Shown here one piece after another: positions 26,835-37,595 of a DNA stretch of 64,000 nt. Positions within the stretch are counted from its first letter, which is position 1. The number at the start of each line of letters is the position of its first letter. The DNA comes from Mycobacterium helveticum (lineage in GTDB: Bacteria > Actinomycetota > Actinomycetes > Mycobacteriales > Mycobacteriaceae): NCBI RefSeq assembly GCF_007714205.1, contig NZ_VMQU01000005.1:35049-99048 (forward strand), written 5' to 3'. Below the pieces are notes generated by a model that saw nothing but the letters and a program-made list of their open reading frames with translations, did not search any database and was not told the DNA's origin. Position numbers and translations under genes: made by a program.

Positions 26835-28490
26835 ATGAGCACCGACGCCGTCTCCACCCAGACCATGCATGCCGGCCGGCTCGTCGCGCGGCGACTCAAG
26901 GCCAGCGGTGTCGACACCATCTTCACGCTATCCGGCGGCCACCTTTTCTCCATCTACGACGGCTGCCACGACGAGGGTATCCGGCTGATCGACACCCGCC
27001 ACGAGCAGACGGCGACCTTCGCGGCCGAGGGCTGGTCCAAGGTCACGAGGGTGCCGGGCGTGGCCGCGCTGACCGCCGGGCCGGGCGTCACCAACGGGAT
27101 GAGCGCGATGGCGGCGGCACAGCAGAATCAGTCGCCCCTGGTCGTGCTCGCCGGCCGGGCCCCGGCCGGGCGCTGGGGGATGGGTTCGCTGCAGGAGATC
27201 GACCACGTGCCCTTCGTGGCGCCGCTGGCCCGCTTCGCCGCCACCGCGCAGTCCGCCGACGCGGCCGGCCGACTCGTCGACGAGGCGTTGCGCGCCGCGG
27301 TGACCGCCCCGTCGGGCGTGGCCTTCGTCGATTTCCCGATGGACCACGTGTTTTCGATGACCGAGGACGACGGCAGGCCCGGGGCTCTCGCCGACGGGGC
27401 ATCCGCAACCGCGCCGGCGCACACGGACACCCGGGCGCTGGACCGTGCCGCGACGCTGCTGTCCGCGGCGCGCCGGCCGGTGATCATGGCGGGCACCAAC
27501 GTGTGGTGGGGGCACGCGGAGGCGGCACTGCTCCGTCTGGCCGAGGAACGGCAGATTCCGGTGCTGATGAACGGCATGGCCCGCGGCGTGGTGCCCGCCG
27601 ACCACCCGATGGCATTCTCGCGGGCGCGGGCGAAAGCACTGGGCGAGGCCGACGTGGCCCTGGTCGTCGGGGTACCGATGGATTTCCGGCTCGGCTTCGG
27701 CGGGGTGTTCGGACCGCAGACCCAGCTCGTCGTGGCGGACCGTGCCGAACCCGGGCGCGAGCACCCGCGTCCCGTCGCCGCCGCGCTCTACGGCGACCTC
27801 ACCTCGATCCTCTCGGCCCTCGCCCGGGGGGCGGGCGGACCCGACCGCCACGATTGGATCGGGCAGCTGCGCGCGACCGAGACCGCCGCCCGCCATGCGG
27901 AAAAGGCCGACCTGGGCGACGACAGGGTCCCGCTGCACCCGATGCGCGTGTACGCCGAGCTGGCGCCGATGCTGGACCGCGACGCGATCGTCGTCATCGA
28001 CGCCGGCGATTTCGGCTCCTATGCCGGTCGGCTGATCGACAGCTATCTGCCCGGCTGCTGGCTGGACAGCGGACCGTTCGGGTGCCTGGGTTCGGGCCCG
28101 GGTTACGCCATGGCCGCCAAGCTGGCCCGCCCGGACCGTCAGGTCGTCCTGCTGCAGGGCGACGGCGCGTTCGGCTTCAGCGGCATGGAATGGGACACCC
28201 TGGTCCGGCACAACGTGCCGGTCGTGTCGGTGGTCGGCAACAACGGAATCTGGGCGCTCGAGAAGCACCCCATGGAGGCGTTGTACGGCTACTCGGTGGC
28301 CGCCGAGTTGCGTCCGGGCACGCGGTACGACGAGGTGGCGCGCGCCCTGGGCGGCCACGGCGAGCTGGTGTCCGCGCCCGCCGAACTGCGGCCCGCTCTG
28401 GACCGCGCCTTCGCCAGCGGCCTGCCCGCCGTCGTCAACGTCCTGACCGACCCCGCCGTCGCCTATCCGCGCCGCTCCAACCTGGCCTGA
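26835..28490 (+). CDS. ilvG: Acetolactate synthase-like ThDP enzyme IlvG
   Basis: A 551-residue thiamine-diphosphate enzyme with three domains: the Pyr domain with catalytic Glu in THIRHEQTA-type position ([18 protein letters not shown]), the central domain ([14 protein letters not shown]) and the PP domain with the ThDP motif [19 protein letters not shown]. It matches Rv1820. The family condenses pyruvate to acetolactate, but IlvG-type paralogues lack the regulatory subunit and their real substrate is uncertain. ATG 26835 was chosen over the GTG three bases earlier by alignment. Confidence 0.93.
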   Translation: MSTDAVSTQTMHAGRLVARRLKASGVDTIFTLSGGHLFSIYDGCHDEGIRLIDTRHEQTATFAAEGWSKVTRVPGVAALTAGPGVTNGMSAMAAAQQNQSPLVVLAGRAPAGRWGMGSLQEIDHVPFVAPLARFAATAQSADAAGRLVDEALRAAVTAPSGVAFVDFPMDHVFSMTEDDGRPGALADGASATAPAHTDTRALDRAATLLSAARRPVIMAGTNVWWGHAEAALLRLAEERQIPVLMNGMARGVVPADHPMAFSRARAKALGEADVALVVGVPMDFRLGFGGVFGPQTQLVVADRAEPGREHPRPVAAALYGDLTSILSALARGAGGPDRHDWIGQLRATETAARHAEKADLGDDRVPLHPMRVYAELAPMLDRDAIVVIDAGDFGSYAGRLIDSYLPGCWLDSGPFGCLGSGPGYAMAAKLARPDRQVVLLQGDGAFGFSGMEWDTLVRHNVPVVSVVGNNGIWALEKHPMEALYGYSVAAELRPGTRYDEVARALGGHGELVSAPAELRPALDRAFASGLPAVVNVLTDPAVAYPRRSNLA

Positions 28491-28531
28491 CGGGGCCGCC
28501 GGGCCGCGATGGTGCGCAGATTGCCAGGGAT

Positions 28532-28566
28532 TACGGCGTGTCGCAGTACAGACACGCACCCTCGCG
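28532..28566 (+). repeat. Dispersed palindromic repeat, copy 1
   Basis: A 35-base element (TACGGCGTGTCGCAGTACAG, continuing to 28566) with inverted arms GCGTGTC/GACACGC, found again at 37300-37334 with three mismatches. It lies between ilvG and secA2. Such short palindromes occur scattered in mycobacterial intergenic DNA; the role is unknown. Confidence 0.7.
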
Positions 28567-28595
28567 CCCGGCGTCGGCCCGCGTACGGTTGTGCT

Positions 28596-30920
28596 GTGCC
28601 CAAGACCAGCCGCGCCCAGCCGGGGCGCCTGACCAGCCGGTTCTGGCGACTGCTCGGCGCCAGCACGGAAAAGGACCGCAGCCGCTCCCTCTCCGCGGTC
28701 ACCTCCTCGTCCGAGTACGACGAGGAAGCCGCCGGTCTCACCGACGAGCAGCTCCGCAAGGCCGCAGGGCTGCTCAAACTCGACGACCTCGCCGAGTCCG
28801 ACGACATCGCGCAGTTCCTCGCGATCGCCCGGGAGACGGCCGAGCGGGCGACCGGGCTGCGTCCCTTCGACGTGCAGTTGCTGGGGGCGCTGCGGATGCT
28901 TGCCGGCGACGTGATCGAGATGGCCACCGGTGAGGGCAAGACCCTCGCCGGGGCGATCGCGGCGGCCGGGTACGCGCTGGCCGGCCGACACGTGCACGTG
29001 GTCACCATCAACGACTATCTGGCCCGCCGCGACGCGGAGTGGATGGGCGCCCTGCTCAAGGCCATGGGCCTCACCGTCGGCTGGATCACCGCGGAGTCGA
29101 CGCGGGAGGATCGCCGGGCCGCCTACGACTGTGACGTCACCTACGCCTCGGTCAACGAGATCGGCTTCGACGTGCTGCGCGACCAGTTGGTGACCGACGT
29201 CGCCGACCTGGTCTCGCCCAACCCCGATGTCGCCCTGATCGATGAGGCCGACTCCGTGCTCGTCGACGAGGCGCTGGTGCCGCTCGTGCTGGCCGGCACC
29301 ACGCACCGGGAGACGCCGCGGCTGGAGATCATCAAGCTCGTCGGCGAACTCGTCGCCGGCACCGATTACGACACCGACGCCGACAGCCGCAACGTCCATC
29401 TGACCGAAGCGGGTGCGCACAAGGTCGAAAAGGCGCTCGGCGGCATCGACCTGTACTCCGAGGAACACGTGGGCACCACGCTGACCGAGGTCAACGTCGC
29501 CCTGCACGCCCATGTGCTGCTGCAGCGCGACGTCCACTACATCGTCCGCGACGACGCGGTGCACCTGATCAACTCCTCCCGCGGCCGCATCGCCCAACTG
29601 CAGCGCTGGCCCGACGGCCTGCAGGCCGCCGTGGAGGCCAAGGAGGGCATCGAGACCACCGAGACCGGCGAGGTGCTCGACACCATCACGGTGCAGGCGC
29701 TGATCAACCGCTACGCGACCGTGTGCGGCATGACGGGGACCGCGCTGGCCGCCGGCGAGCAACTGCGCCAGTTCTACAAGCTGGGCGTGTCGCCGATCCC
29801 GCCCAACAAACCGAATATCCGCGAGGACGAGTCCGACCGCGTCTACATCACCGCCGCCGCCAAGAACGACGCGATCGTCGCGCACATCAGCGAGGTGCAC
29901 GCGACCGGCCAGCCGGTGCTGGTCGGCACCCGCGACGTGGCCGAGTCCGAGGAGCTGCACGAACGCCTGCTGCGCCGCGACATACCGGCGGTGGTGCTCA
30001 ACGCGAAGAACGACGCCGAGGAAGCGCAGGTGATCGCCGAGGCGGGCAAATACGGGGTGGTGACGGTGTCCACCCAGATGGCGGGGCGGGGCACCGACAT
30101 CCGGCTCGGCGGGTCCGATGAGGCCGACCACGACAAGGTCGCCGAACTGGGCGGGCTGCACGTGGTGGGCACCGGCCGCCACCACACCGAGCGGCTGGAC
30201 AACCAGCTGCGCGGGCGCGCCGGACGCCAGGGCGACCCGGGGTCGACGGTGTTCTTCTCCAGTTGGGAGGACGACGTCGTGGTGGCCAACCTGGACCGCA
30301 ATAAGCTGCCCACCCAGACCGACGAAGACGGCCGAATCCTCGGCCCGAAGGCGGCCGGCCTGCTCGACCACGCCCAACGCGTCGCCGAGGGCCGGATGCT
30401 GGACGTGCACGCCAACACCTGGCGCTACAACCAGCTGATAGCCCAGCAGCGCGCCATCATCGTCGATCGGCGAAACACGTTGCTGCGCTCCGTGACCGCG
30501 CGCGAGGAGCTGGCCGAGCTGGCGCCCGGGCGCTACGCGGAGCTGTCGGAGAAGATCTCCGAGGAACGCCTCGAGACGATCTGCCGGCAGATCATGCTCT
30601 ACCACCTGGACCGGGGCTGGGCCGATCACCTGGCGTACCTGGCCGACATCCGCGAAAGCATCCACCTGCGTGCGCTGGGCCGGCAGAACCCGCTGGACGA
30701 GTTCCACCGGTTGGCGGTCGACGCGTTCGCGTCGCTGGCCGCCGACGCGATCGAGGCGGCCCAGCAGACGTTCGAGACCGCCAACGTCCTGGAGGAGGAG
30801 CCGGGGCTGGACCTGTCCAAGCTCGCGCGGCCGACGTCGACGTGGACCTACATGGTCAACGACAACCCGCTGTCCGACGACACGTTGTCGACCCTGAGCC
30901 TGCCCGGGGTGTTCCGCTAA
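28596..30920 (+). CDS. secA2: SecA2, accessory preprotein translocase ATPase
   Basis: A 774-residue accessory SecA. The DEAD-motor has Walker A ATGEGKT (Lys115), DEAD-box [13 protein letters not shown] and motif [23 protein letters not shown]. It is shorter than SecA1 and lacks the C-terminal zinc-binding tail, ending TLSLPGVFR. SecA2 exports a subset of proteins such as SodA and the Mce/SapM group and helps phagosome arrest. The GTG at 28596 ([16 protein letters not shown]) is the start; a longer opening runs through the palindromic repeat and is rejected. Confidence 0.96.
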   Translation: MPKTSRAQPGRLTSRFWRLLGASTEKDRSRSLSAVTSSSEYDEEAAGLTDEQLRKAAGLLKLDDLAESDDIAQFLAIARETAERATGLRPFDVQLLGALRMLAGDVIEMATGEGKTLAGAIAAAGYALAGRHVHVVTINDYLARRDAEWMGALLKAMGLTVGWITAESTREDRRAAYDCDVTYASVNEIGFDVLRDQLVTDVADLVSPNPDVALIDEADSVLVDEALVPLVLAGTTHRETPRLEIIKLVGELVAGTDYDTDADSRNVHLTEAGAHKVEKALGGIDLYSEEHVGTTLTEVNVALHAHVLLQRDVHYIVRDDAVHLINSSRGRIAQLQRWPDGLQAAVEAKEGIETTETGEVLDTITVQALINRYATVCGMTGTALAAGEQLRQFYKLGVSPIPPNKPNIREDESDRVYITAAAKNDAIVAHISEVHATGQPVLVGTRDVAESEELHERLLRRDIPAVVLNAKNDAEEAQVIAEAGKYGVVTVSTQMAGRGTDIRLGGSDEADHDKVAELGGLHVVGTGRHHTERLDNQLRGRAGRQGDPGSTVFFSSWEDDVVVANLDRNKLPTQTDEDGRILGPKAAGLLDHAQRVAEGRMLDVHANTWRYNQLIAQQRAIIVDRRNTLLRSVTAREELAELAPGRYAELSEKISEERLETICRQIMLYHLDRGWADHLAYLADIRESIHLRALGRQNPLDEFHRLAVDAFASLAADAIEAAQQTFETANVLEEEPGLDLSKLARPTSTWTYMVNDNPLSDDTLSTLSLPGVFR

Positions 30921-30988
30921 GGACGGCCGCACGCCCGGGCATCGGCTCGCGGACGTCGGCCCTCGAGTGTCGGCTAAGGTCACGGCTC

Positions 30989-31624
30989 ATGGAGCCGCTG
31001 CCTCCGCCCGACCGGGTGCTGACAGTGCCGAACGCGCTGAGCGTTCTCCGCCTGGCGCTGATCCCGGCGTTCGTCTACGTCCTGCTGTTCGCGCACGCCA
31101 ACGGTTGGGCGGTGGCGATCCTGATGTTCAGCGGCGCCTCGGACTGGGCCGACGGCAAGATCGCGCGGCTGCTCGACCAGTCCTCGCGCCTGGGCGTCCT
31201 GCTCGACCCGGCGGTCGACCGCCTCTACATGGTCAGCGTGCCGATCGTGCTGGCCTTCGGCGGCATCGTGCCCTGGTGGTTCGTGATCGTCCTGCTGGCG
31301 CGCGACGGGCTGCTGGCCGCGACGTTGCCGTCGCTGCGCAGCCGTGGACTGTCCGCGCTGCCGGTGACCTACCTCGGCAAAGCCGCGACCTTCGCGCTGA
31401 TGGCTGGCTTTCCGCTGGTTCTGCTGGGAACCTGGGACGCGTTATGGAGCCGGGTGGTGTGGGCCTGCGGATGGGCGTTTCTGCTCTGGGGCATGTACCT
31501 GTACCTGTGGGCGTTCGTGCTCTACGCGGTGCAGGTGACCCTGGTGGTGCGCCGGATGCCCAGGCTCGCCCGGCCCGCCCGTCAAGCGGTCGCGCAGGAG
31601 CGGGGTGACCATGGCAGAGGCTGA
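30989..31624 (+). CDS. pgsA2: CDP-alcohol phosphatidyltransferase PgsA2
   Basis: A 211-residue membrane enzyme with a perfect CDP-alcohol phosphotransferase motif: Asp52, Asp55-Gly56, Ala59-Arg60, Gly69, Asp73, Asp77 (D-x2-DG-x2-AR-x8-G-x3-D-x3-D). Four to six helices follow. It transfers a phosphatidyl group from CDP-diacylglycerol to an alcohol; annotated as phosphatidylglycerophosphate synthase, although cardiolipin synthesis has also been proposed for this subgroup. It starts at ATG 30989 and overlaps the next gene by 14 bases, opening an operon of cell-envelope genes. Confidence 0.92.
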   Translation: MEPLPPPDRVLTVPNALSVLRLALIPAFVYVLLFAHANGWAVAILMFSGASDWADGKIARLLDQSSRLGVLLDPAVDRLYMVSVPIVLAFGGIVPWWFVIVLLARDGLLAATLPSLRSRGLSALPVTYLGKAATFALMAGFPLVLLGTWDALWSRVVWACGWAFLLWGMYLYLWAFVLYAVQVTLVVRRMPRLARPARQAVAQERGDHGRG

Positions 31625-32537
31625 CCGCAGGCTCGGGGGCTACGACCCCAACGCCGGCCGCAGCGCCCACGCGGCCGCGCGGCCGCAACACATCCCGGTG
31701 CCCTCCCTGCTGCGCGCCCTGCTGTCCGAGCACCTGGACCCCGGGTACGCCGCGGCGGCCGCCGAACGCGGCCGCTCGACCACGCCGCGCACCGCCCGCG
31801 AGCGCGCCGTCGGCTGGATCTGGCAGACCCTGGCCGCGCTGTTGATCGCGACGGTGTTCGCGCTCGCGGTCACCCAGGCCCGCTCCGTTGCGCCCGGCGT
31901 CCGCAGCGAGCAGCAGCTGCTGGTCCGGGGCGTACGTTCGGCGGAGACCACCGCCGGCGAGCTGGCACAGCGACGCGGCGCCCTGTCGACGCGGGTCGAC
32001 GACGTGCAGCGCCGGGCGCTGGCCGACGACGCCGCGGGGCAGCGGCTGCTGGCCCGCCTCGACGCGCTGAGCCTGGCCGCCGCCAGCACACCGGTCATCG
32101 GGCCGGGCCTGAAGGTGACCGTGACCGACCCGGGTGTCAGCCCGAACCTGTCCGACGTGTCCAAACAACGGGTCAGCGGCAGCACCCAGATCATCCTGGA
32201 CCGCGACCTGCAGCTGGTCGTGAACTCGCTGTGGGAGAGCGGCGCCGAGGCCATCTCGGTCGGCGGGGTGCGGATCGGTCCGAACGCGACCATCCGGCAG
32301 GCCGGCGGGGCGATTCTCGTCAACAACAATCCCACCAGCAGCCCCTACACGATCCTGGCGGTCGGGGCGCCGCACGCGATGCGCGACGTGTTCGACCACA
32401 GCCCCGGGTTGCAGCGTCTGAGGCTGCTCGAGGTGTCCTACGGTGTGGACGTCGCGGTCGACGTCGCCGACGGCCTCTCGCTGCCCGCCGGATCGATCCG
32501 GGACGTCAAGTTCGCCAAGCAGATTGGGTCGCAGTGA
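31611..32537 (+). CDS. DUF881 membrane-anchored protein (Rv1823-like)
   Basis: A 308-residue protein. A cytosolic N-terminus ([20 protein letters not shown]) precedes one transmembrane helix (~65-87, [19 protein letters not shown]), a coiled-coil stretch ([20 protein letters not shown]) and the DUF881 domain ([35 protein letters not shown]). DUF881/YlxW proteins occur with division and envelope genes; function unknown. It overlaps pgsA2 and is followed by the small sbp-like gene and another DUF881 protein. Confidence 0.9.
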   Translation: MAEADRRLGGYDPNAGRSAHAAARPQHIPVPSLLRALLSEHLDPGYAAAAAERGRSTTPRTARERAVGWIWQTLAALLIATVFALAVTQARSVAPGVRSEQQLLVRGVRSAETTAGELAQRRGALSTRVDDVQRRALADDAAGQRLLARLDALSLAAASTPVIGPGLKVTVTDPGVSPNLSDVSKQRVSGSTQIILDRDLQLVVNSLWESGAEAISVGGVRIGPNATIRQAGGAILVNNNPTSSPYTILAVGAPHAMRDVFDHSPGLQRLRLLEVSYGVDVAVDVADGLSLPAGSIRDVKFAKQIGSQ

Positions 32538-32592
32538 GCGGAGTCCTCGTGGCACACCACCCCCGAGAGCGGCTGCGGGCGGGAACCCGCGC

Positions 32593-32925
32593 ATGATCGG
32601 TATCGCGGCGCTCGCCGCCGGCATCCTGCTGGGCCTGGTTTTCCACCCCGCGGTGCCCGAGGCGATCCAGCCCTACCTGCCGATCGCCGTGGTCGCAGCG
32701 CTGGACTCGGTGTTCGGCGGGATGCGTGCCTACCTCGAGCGGATCTTCGACTCGAAGGTGTTCGTGGTGTCCTTCGTCTTCAACGTGTTCGTGGCCGCGC
32801 TGATCGTCTATGTCGGCGACCAGCTCGGCGTCGGCACCCAGTTGTCCACGGCGATCATCGTCGTGCTGGGCATCCGTATCTTCGGCAATGCCGCTGCGCT
32901 GCGCCGCCGGTTGTTCGGTGCGTGA
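32593..32925 (+). CDS. Small basic membrane protein (Sbp/DUF1290 family, Rv1824-like)
   Basis: A 110-residue protein with three transmembrane helices: MIGIAALAAGILLGLVFHPA, PIAVVAALDSVFGG and the strongly conserved FVFNVFVAALIVYVGDQLGV. It ends FGNAAALRRRLFGA. In Bacillus, sbp lies in the division/cell-wall cluster between two YlxW-like genes, the same order as here (DUF881-sbp-DUF881). Function unknown. Start at ATG 32593 by family comparison. Confidence 0.9.
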   Translation: MIGIAALAAGILLGLVFHPAVPEAIQPYLPIAVVAALDSVFGGMRAYLERIFDSKVFVVSFVFNVFVAALIVYVGDQLGVGTQLSTAIIVVLGIRIFGNAAALRRRLFGA

Positions 32926-32941
32926 CGGGGAGGGGACCGGC

Positions 32942-33784
32942 GTGAACCAGGACCCTCCCGAGCGCGCCGCCGAGGAACCCCACGGCTCCGGGGCGGAGCA
33001 GCGGGGCGGCCGCCACGAGTTACCGGCCCACCGTCCGCGGCCCGAGATCGGGGTGGTGCACCGTAGCGGGTGGTCCGGATTCCTGCGCGGTGACCGCAGC
33101 AGTCCGGCCTTCGGGACGCTGGCCATCGTGTTGTGCCTGCTCCTGGGGATCGCCATCGTCACACAGGTCCGCCAGACCAAGACGGGCGACTCCCTGGATA
33201 CGGCCCGCCCCGCGGACCTGCTCGTGCTGCTGGACTCGCTGCGGCAGCGCGAAGCCACACTCAACACCGAAGTGAGCGAGCTACAGAACACCCTGAATTC
33301 GTTGCAGGCGTCGGGAAACACCGACCAGGCCGCGATCCAGAGCGCGCAGGCCCGACTCGCCGCGTTGTCCATCCTCGCCGGCGCCGTGGGGGCCACGGGG
33401 CCGGGCGTCACCGTCACCATCGAGGATCCCGGGCCCGGGGTGTCGCCGGAGGCGATGCTCGACGTCATTAACGAGTTGCGTGCCGCCGGCGCCGAGGCGA
33501 TCGAGGTCAACGACGCGCGCCAGTCGGTGCGGGTAGGTGTGGATACCTGGGTAGCGGGTGTGCCCGGCTCGCTGACCGTCGACAACAAGACGCTGTCGCC
33601 GCCGTATTCGGTTCTGGCGATTGGTGATCCGCCGACGCTGGCCGCAGCGATGAACATTCCGGGCGGCGCAGAGGACAGCATCAAGCGCGTCGGTGCGCGG
33701 ATGTCGGTGCAGCAGGCCGACAGGGTCGAGGTGGCCACCTTGCGGCAACCAAAACCGCACCAATACGCTCAGCCCGTCAAGTGA
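32942..33784 (+). CDS. DUF881 membrane-anchored protein (Rv1825-like)
   Basis: A 280-residue paralogue of the gene two places upstream. A charged N-terminus is followed by a transmembrane helix (~59-77, [18 protein letters not shown]), a coiled coil ([20 protein letters not shown]) and the DUF881 domain ([53 protein letters not shown]). The GTG start at 32942 has RBS GGGGAGGGGA; an in-frame GTG at 32918 is possible. It ends 22 bases before gcvH. Confidence 0.9.
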   Translation: MNQDPPERAAEEPHGSGAEQRGGRHELPAHRPRPEIGVVHRSGWSGFLRGDRSSPAFGTLAIVLCLLLGIAIVTQVRQTKTGDSLDTARPADLLVLLDSLRQREATLNTEVSELQNTLNSLQASGNTDQAAIQSAQARLAALSILAGAVGATGPGVTVTIEDPGPGVSPEAMLDVINELRAAGAEAIEVNDARQSVRVGVDTWVAGVPGSLTVDNKTLSPPYSVLAIGDPPTLAAAMNIPGGAEDSIKRVGARMSVQQADRVEVATLRQPKPHQYAQPVK

Positions 33785-33806
33785 ACCCGACCAGAACAGG
33801 ATTACC

Positions 33807-34205
33807 GTGAGCGATATCCCGCCCGATCTGCACTACACCGCCGAACACGAGTGGGTTCGCCGCAGCGGGGACGACACCGCGCGGATCGGGATCACCGACT
33901 TTGCCCAGGCGGCGTTGGGGGACGTCGTTTTCGTCCAGTTGCCGGAAGTCGGAACCGAACTCACCGCCGGCGAGCCCTTCGGTGAGGTGGAGTCGACGAA
34001 ATCGGTGTCGGACCTCTACGCCCCGGTCTCGGGCAAAGTGTCCGCGGTCAACGGCGACCTGGACGGCAGCCCGCAACTGGTCAACTCCGATCCCTACGGC
34101 GCCGGTTGGCTGCTGGATGTTCAGGCCTCGGACGTGGCCGGGCTGGAGTCGGCGATTTCGGGGTTGCTCGACGCGCAGGCGTACCGCGGCACGCTGACCG
34201 AATGA
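33807..34205 (+). CDS. gcvH: Glycine cleavage H protein
   Basis: A 132-residue lipoyl carrier. The lipoyl-lysine is Lys65 ([18 protein letters not shown]), within the usual hybrid-motif fold, and the conserved C-terminal helix follows. It shuttles the methylamine from P protein (GcvB, encoded 3.5 kb downstream) to T protein and is reduced by lipoamide dehydrogenase. Starts at GTG 33807 directly after the DUF881 gene, so it shares that transcript, an arrangement kept from M. tuberculosis (Rv1825-Rv1826). Confidence 0.95.
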   Translation: MSDIPPDLHYTAEHEWVRRSGDDTARIGITDFAQAALGDVVFVQLPEVGTELTAGEPFGEVESTKSVSDLYAPVSGKVSAVNGDLDGSPQLVNSDPYGAGWLLDVQASDVAGLESAISGLLDAQAYRGTLTE

Positions 34206-34492
34206 CGATTGCTAAGGTGCCTGCCAGCCGTGCGCGGCGACCAAGCGTGCGGCGCGGCGAGCTCGATCATGGGGGTGTCACTCCCGCTTGCGGGGGTAGG
34301 TCTGGGCAGGGGCTGCCAATCCCGCGGCGGTGGGCCCATTGTCACGCGGCGCGCGGTACGGTCGACACATCAGGATAAGCAGGCAGTGCCGAGCAGGCAG
34401 TGACAAGCAGTACGGGGCGAACAGAAACAAGTGGGTGACCGGCCCGAGCGGCCCGGTCAGACAACGCCACAGCGGCCAGTGAGGAGCAGCGC

Positions 34493-34981
34493 GTGACGGA
34501 CATGGACTCCGGTATGGGCAAAGACCAGACTTCTGACGAAGTCACTGTGGAGACGACCTCCGTCTTCCGGGCCGACTTCCTCAACGAGCTCGACGCCCCC
34601 ACGCAGGCGGGGGGCGAGAGTGCGGTGTCCGGGGTGGAGGGTCTCCCGGCGGGCTCGGCGTTGCTGGTCGTCAAGCGCGGACCGAACGCGGGATCCCGCT
34701 TCCTGCTCGACCAGCCGACCACGTCCGCCGGCCGGCATCCCGACAGCGACATCTTCCTCGACGACGTCACCGTCAGCCGCCGCCACGCCGAATTCCGGCT
34801 GGAGAACCACGAATTCCATGTCGTCGACGTCGGCAGCCTCAACGGGACCTATGTCAATCGCGAGCCCGTCGATTCGGCGGTGCTGGCGAACGGCGACGAG
34901 GTGCAAATCGGCAAATTCCGCCTGGTGTTTCTGACCGGGCCCAAGCAAGGCGACGGCGACGGAGGTTCTTCAGGACAGTGA
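34493..34981 (+). CDS. garA: GarA, FHA-domain metabolic regulator
   Basis: A 162-residue protein. The N-terminal phospho-switch ETTSVF has Thr21 (PknG site) and Thr22 (PknB site) at the same numbering as M. tuberculosis. The FHA domain (~50-145) keeps the phosphopeptide-binding residues ([31 protein letters not shown]). Unphosphorylated GarA inhibits 2-oxoglutarate decarboxylase and NAD-glutamate dehydrogenase and activates glutamate synthase. GTG start with RBS GAGGAG. A 287-base intergenic region upstream, with TACGGT near 34357, may hold its promoter. It overlaps ftsR by GTGA. Confidence 0.96.
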   Translation: MTDMDSGMGKDQTSDEVTVETTSVFRADFLNELDAPTQAGGESAVSGVEGLPAGSALLVVKRGPNAGSRFLLDQPTTSAGRHPDSDIFLDDVTVSRRHAEFRLENHEFHVVDVGSLNGTYVNREPVDSAVLANGDEVQIGKFRLVFLTGPKQGDGDGGSSGQ

Positions 34982-35718
34982 GCGCGCCCGATAGCCCGGC
35001 TCTGGCCGGGATGTCGATCGGGGCGGTACTGGATCTGCTGAGGCCGGACTTCCCCGATGTCACGATCTCCAAGATCAGGTTCTTAGAGGCCGAGGGACTG
35101 GTGACGCCGCAGCGCGCCGCGTCGGGATATCGCAGGTTCACCGCCTACGACTGCGCGCGGTTGCGGTTCATCCTGACCGCCCAGCGCGACCACTACCTAC
35201 CGCTGAAGGTGATCAGGGCGCAACTGGACGCCCAGCCCGACGGCGAGCTGCCCGCCGCCGGATCGCCCTACGGCGTCCCGCGGTTGGTGTCGGTGACCGA
35301 CGACGGGGAGGTCGCCGGATCCGACACGGCCGCGGTGGCTCCGACTCGCGTGCGGCTGAGTCGCGAGGACCTCCTGGAGCGCTCGGGGGTCGACGACGGC
35401 CTTCTGACGGCGCTCCTGAAAGCCGGGGTGGTCACCACCGGCCCGGGCGGATTCTTCGACGAGCACGCCGTCGTGATCCTGCAGTGCGCCAAGGCGCTGT
35501 CCGAATACGGTGTCGAGCCGCGGCATTTGCGGGCTTTTCGCTCCGCGGCCGACCGGCAGTCCGACCTGATCGCGCAGATCGCCGGCCCGGTGGTCAAGGC
35601 CGGCAAGGCCGGCGCCCGCGACCGCGCCGACGATCTCGCCCGTGAGGTCGCGGCGCTCGCGATCACGTTGCACACAGCGCTGATCAAGTCCGCCGTTCGC
35701 GACGTTCTGCGCCGCTGA
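34978..35718 (+). CDS. ftsR: MerR-family regulator FtsR (Rv1828-like)
   Basis: A 246-residue regulator. The N-terminal winged HTH of MerR type is [20 protein letters not shown], then [20 protein letters not shown]. No metal-binding cysteines are seen at the C-terminus; instead there is a long helical domain ([20 protein letters not shown] onward). The Corynebacterium homologue FtsR activates ftsZ. Its start overlaps the garA stop (GTGA), so both are translated together, and Rv1827-Rv1828 are arranged the same way. Confidence 0.9.
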   Translation: MSAPDSPALAGMSIGAVLDLLRPDFPDVTISKIRFLEAEGLVTPQRAASGYRRFTAYDCARLRFILTAQRDHYLPLKVIRAQLDAQPDGELPAAGSPYGVPRLVSVTDDGEVAGSDTAAVAPTRVRLSREDLLERSGVDDGLLTALLKAGVVTTGPGGFFDEHAVVILQCAKALSEYGVEPRHLRAFRSAADRQSDLIAQIAGPVVKAGKAGARDRADDLAREVAALAITLHTALIKSAVRDVLRR

Positions 35719-35810
35719 GGACTAGACTTCTAGCGAAACTTGGTGTTCGGGCGCTACGTCGCGCCGAGTATGGGTTGTAGACGGCGGCAGGTTGCGGAGG
35801 TCAGACACAA

Positions 35811-36305
35811 ATGGGCGAAGTTCGTGTTGTCGGCATTCGCGTGGAGCAACCGCAGAACCAGCCGGTGCTGTTGCTCCGCGAAGCCGACGGCGACCGGTAC
35901 CTGCCGATCTGGATCGGCCAGTCCGAGGCCGCGGCCATTGCGCTCGAGCAGCAAGGCGTGGAGCCGCCCCGCCCGTTGACGCACGACCTCATCAGGGATG
36001 TGATTGCGGCGCTTGGACATTCGCTGAAAGAAGTGCGGATAGTCGACCTGCAGGAAGGCACCTTCTACGCCGACCTGGTGTTCGACCGCAACATCACCGT
36101 GTCGGCGCGCCCGTCGGACTCGGTGGCCATAGCGCTGCGGGTCGGCGTTCCGATCTACGTGGAGGAAGCCGTGCTCGCCCAGGCGGGGTTGCTCATCCCC
36201 GACGAGAGCGACGAGGACGCCAACGCCCCTGTCCGCGAGGACGAAGTGGAGAAGTTCAAGGAGTTTCTCGACAGCGTGTCTCCCGACGACTTCAAGGCCT
36301 CCTAG
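35811..36305 (+). CDS. Bifunctional nuclease (BFN/DUF151) family protein (Rv1829-like)
   Basis: A 164-residue protein with the BFN domain: VVGIRVEQPQNQPVLLLRE, YLPIWIGQSEAAAIALEQQG, GTFYADLVFDRNITVSARPS, DSVAIALRVGVPIYV. An acidic tail follows (DESDEDANAPVREDEVEKF). Plant and Thermotoga members have RNase/DNase activity or structure; activity here is untested. It stands alone with 92 bases to ftsR, and TAGACTTCTAGCG (35723-35735) may be part of its promoter. Confidence 0.88.
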   Translation: MGEVRVVGIRVEQPQNQPVLLLREADGDRYLPIWIGQSEAAAIALEQQGVEPPRPLTHDLIRDVIAALGHSLKEVRIVDLQEGTFYADLVFDRNITVSARPSDSVAIALRVGVPIYVEEAVLAQAGLLIPDESDEDANAPVREDEVEKFKEFLDSVSPDDFKAS

Positions 36306-36602
36306 CCTGCGGGATCGATTCCCCCGTCACCGCGGGTCGCACCCGGTCCCGGAAACGTTCGCACGGTTGACCGCCACCCGGATGGGGACGTCACGGACGG
36401 GTCTCAACTCGCCGCGATCTCGACACGCCTGGCGGATAGCACACCTACTCACCGTTGCGGCGGCCATACTTTGAGGACCAGACAGGGCACGGCGGCGACC
36501 GAACAGCGTAAGCTCTCTAGCACTCGGGCCCGAGCAGGCGTGGCTGCCGGTGCAGCCAGTGACGAAGCTAGTACGAGAGCGCGATCGGCGAGAGGAAGCA
36601 CC

Positions 36603-37235
36603 GTGAGCGAGCAGCCACGTCAAGGACAGCTGGACCTAGCCGACCACGCGGACGCCGCAAGCAAGGGGAATCAGAGCGCGACCGGGCCGTACGAGCCCGT
36701 GCAGCCCGGATTGTTTCCCGACGACTCGGTGCCCGACGCCCTCGTGGGCTATCGCGGGCCGAGCGCCTGCCAGATCGCCGGCATCACCTACCGCCAGCTG
36801 GACTACTGGGCGCGGACCTCGCTCGTCGTCCCGTCGATCCGCGGCGCGGCCGGCTCGGGCAGTCAGCGCCTGTACTCGTTCAAGGACATCCTGGTTCTCA
36901 AGATCGTCAAGCGGCTGCTGGACACCGGCATCTCGCTGCACAACATCCGGGTCGCGGTCGACCATCTGCGCCAGCGCGGCGTCGAGGACCTGGCCAACAT
37001 CACCCTGTTCTCCGACGGCACCACCGTCTACGAGTGCACCTCGGCCGAAGAGGTGGTCGACCTGCTGCAGGGCGGCCAAGGGGTGTTCGGCATCGCGGTA
37101 TCCGGTGCGATGCGCGAGCTGACCGGCGTCATCGCCGACTTCCCCGGCGAGCGCGCCGACGGCGGCGAGTCGATTGCCGCCCCGGAAGACGAGCTGGCGT
37201 CCCGGCGCAAGCACCGCGACCGCAAGATCGGTTAG
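36603..37235 (+). CDS. resR: MerR-family regulator ResR/McdR (Rv1830-like)
   Basis: A 210-residue regulator. A flexible N-terminus leads into a MerR HTH (YRGPSACQIAGITYRQLDYW, ARTSLVVPSIRGAAGSGSQR, YSFKDILVLKIVKRLLDTGI). The C-terminal part (~110-210) is conserved only in actinobacteria. It matches Rv1830, in which clinical mutations alter cell-cycle recovery after drug exposure; the M. smegmatis homologue was named McdR. GTG start at 36603 with RBS GAGAGGAAG. TAAGCT at 36509-36514 is a probable -10 in the 297-base upstream gap. Confidence 0.92.
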   Translation: MSEQPRQGQLDLADHADAASKGNQSATGPYEPVQPGLFPDDSVPDALVGYRGPSACQIAGITYRQLDYWARTSLVVPSIRGAAGSGSQRLYSFKDILVLKIVKRLLDTGISLHNIRVAVDHLRQRGVEDLANITLFSDGTTVYECTSAEEVVDLLQGGQGVFGIAVSGAMRELTGVIADFPGERADGGESIAAPEDELASRRKHRDRKIG

Positions 37236-37299
37236 CCGCGCCTTTTTCCCGGCGCGAGCCCGCTCGCGTCGGCGCGAGGGTGCGCAATTGCACACGCTC

Positions 37300-37334
37300 T
37301 ACGGCGTGTCGCCGTACGGACACGCACGCTCGCG
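37300..37334 (+). repeat. Dispersed palindromic repeat, copy 2
   Basis: TACGGCGTGTCGCCGTACGG, continuing to 37334: inverted arms GCGTGTC/GACACGC, 32 of 35 bases shared with 28532-28566. It lies just upstream of the gcvB riboswitch promoter. Confidence 0.7.
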
Positions 37335-37353
37335 GCGGGGACGCCCGCGCGAG

Positions 37354-37595
37354 TAAGCTGGACGACGCGTCGCACTCGGGCGGGAGAGTTCCGTGGCTGC
37401 CAGTCACGGGCGCCGAAGGAGCAAGACCTCTCCACCAACCTCTCAGGCACCCGGACCGCGCGAGTTTACGACGTCTCTGGAAAGCGGTGCGGACCCGGAT
37501 CGGTCCGCACCCGCCGATGGGGAAAGGCGCTCCGAGCATCAGCGGCGCCGAATCTCTCAGGCGCCTGGCGAACGGGCGAAGACAGAGGGAGAGGG
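37354..37595 (+). promoter_or_regulatory. Glycine riboswitch (tandem gcvT-type) with promoter
   Basis: A -10-like TAAGCT (37354-37359) is followed by aptamer I from ~37378: GGCGGGAGAG, GGCGCCGAAGGAGCAA (37409-37424), CTCTCAGGCACC (37440-37451), GGACCGCG (37453-37460), CTCTGGAAAGC (37475-37485). A second aptamer-like segment follows: GGCGCCGAATCTCTCAGGCG (37544-37563) and GAAGACAGAGGGAGAGG (37578-37594). Both carry the glycine-aptamer core. It ends 64 bases before gcvB and should turn the gene on when glycine is plentiful. Confidence 0.87.

Noticed and set aside
26928..30983. Very long open frame (over 1300 codons) on the minus strand opposite ilvG and secA2
   Set aside because: It is the antisense shadow of two clearly conserved genes in GC-rich DNA. 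Its composition (Arg/Gly/His/Val-rich) and lack of any domain or RBS show it is not coding.
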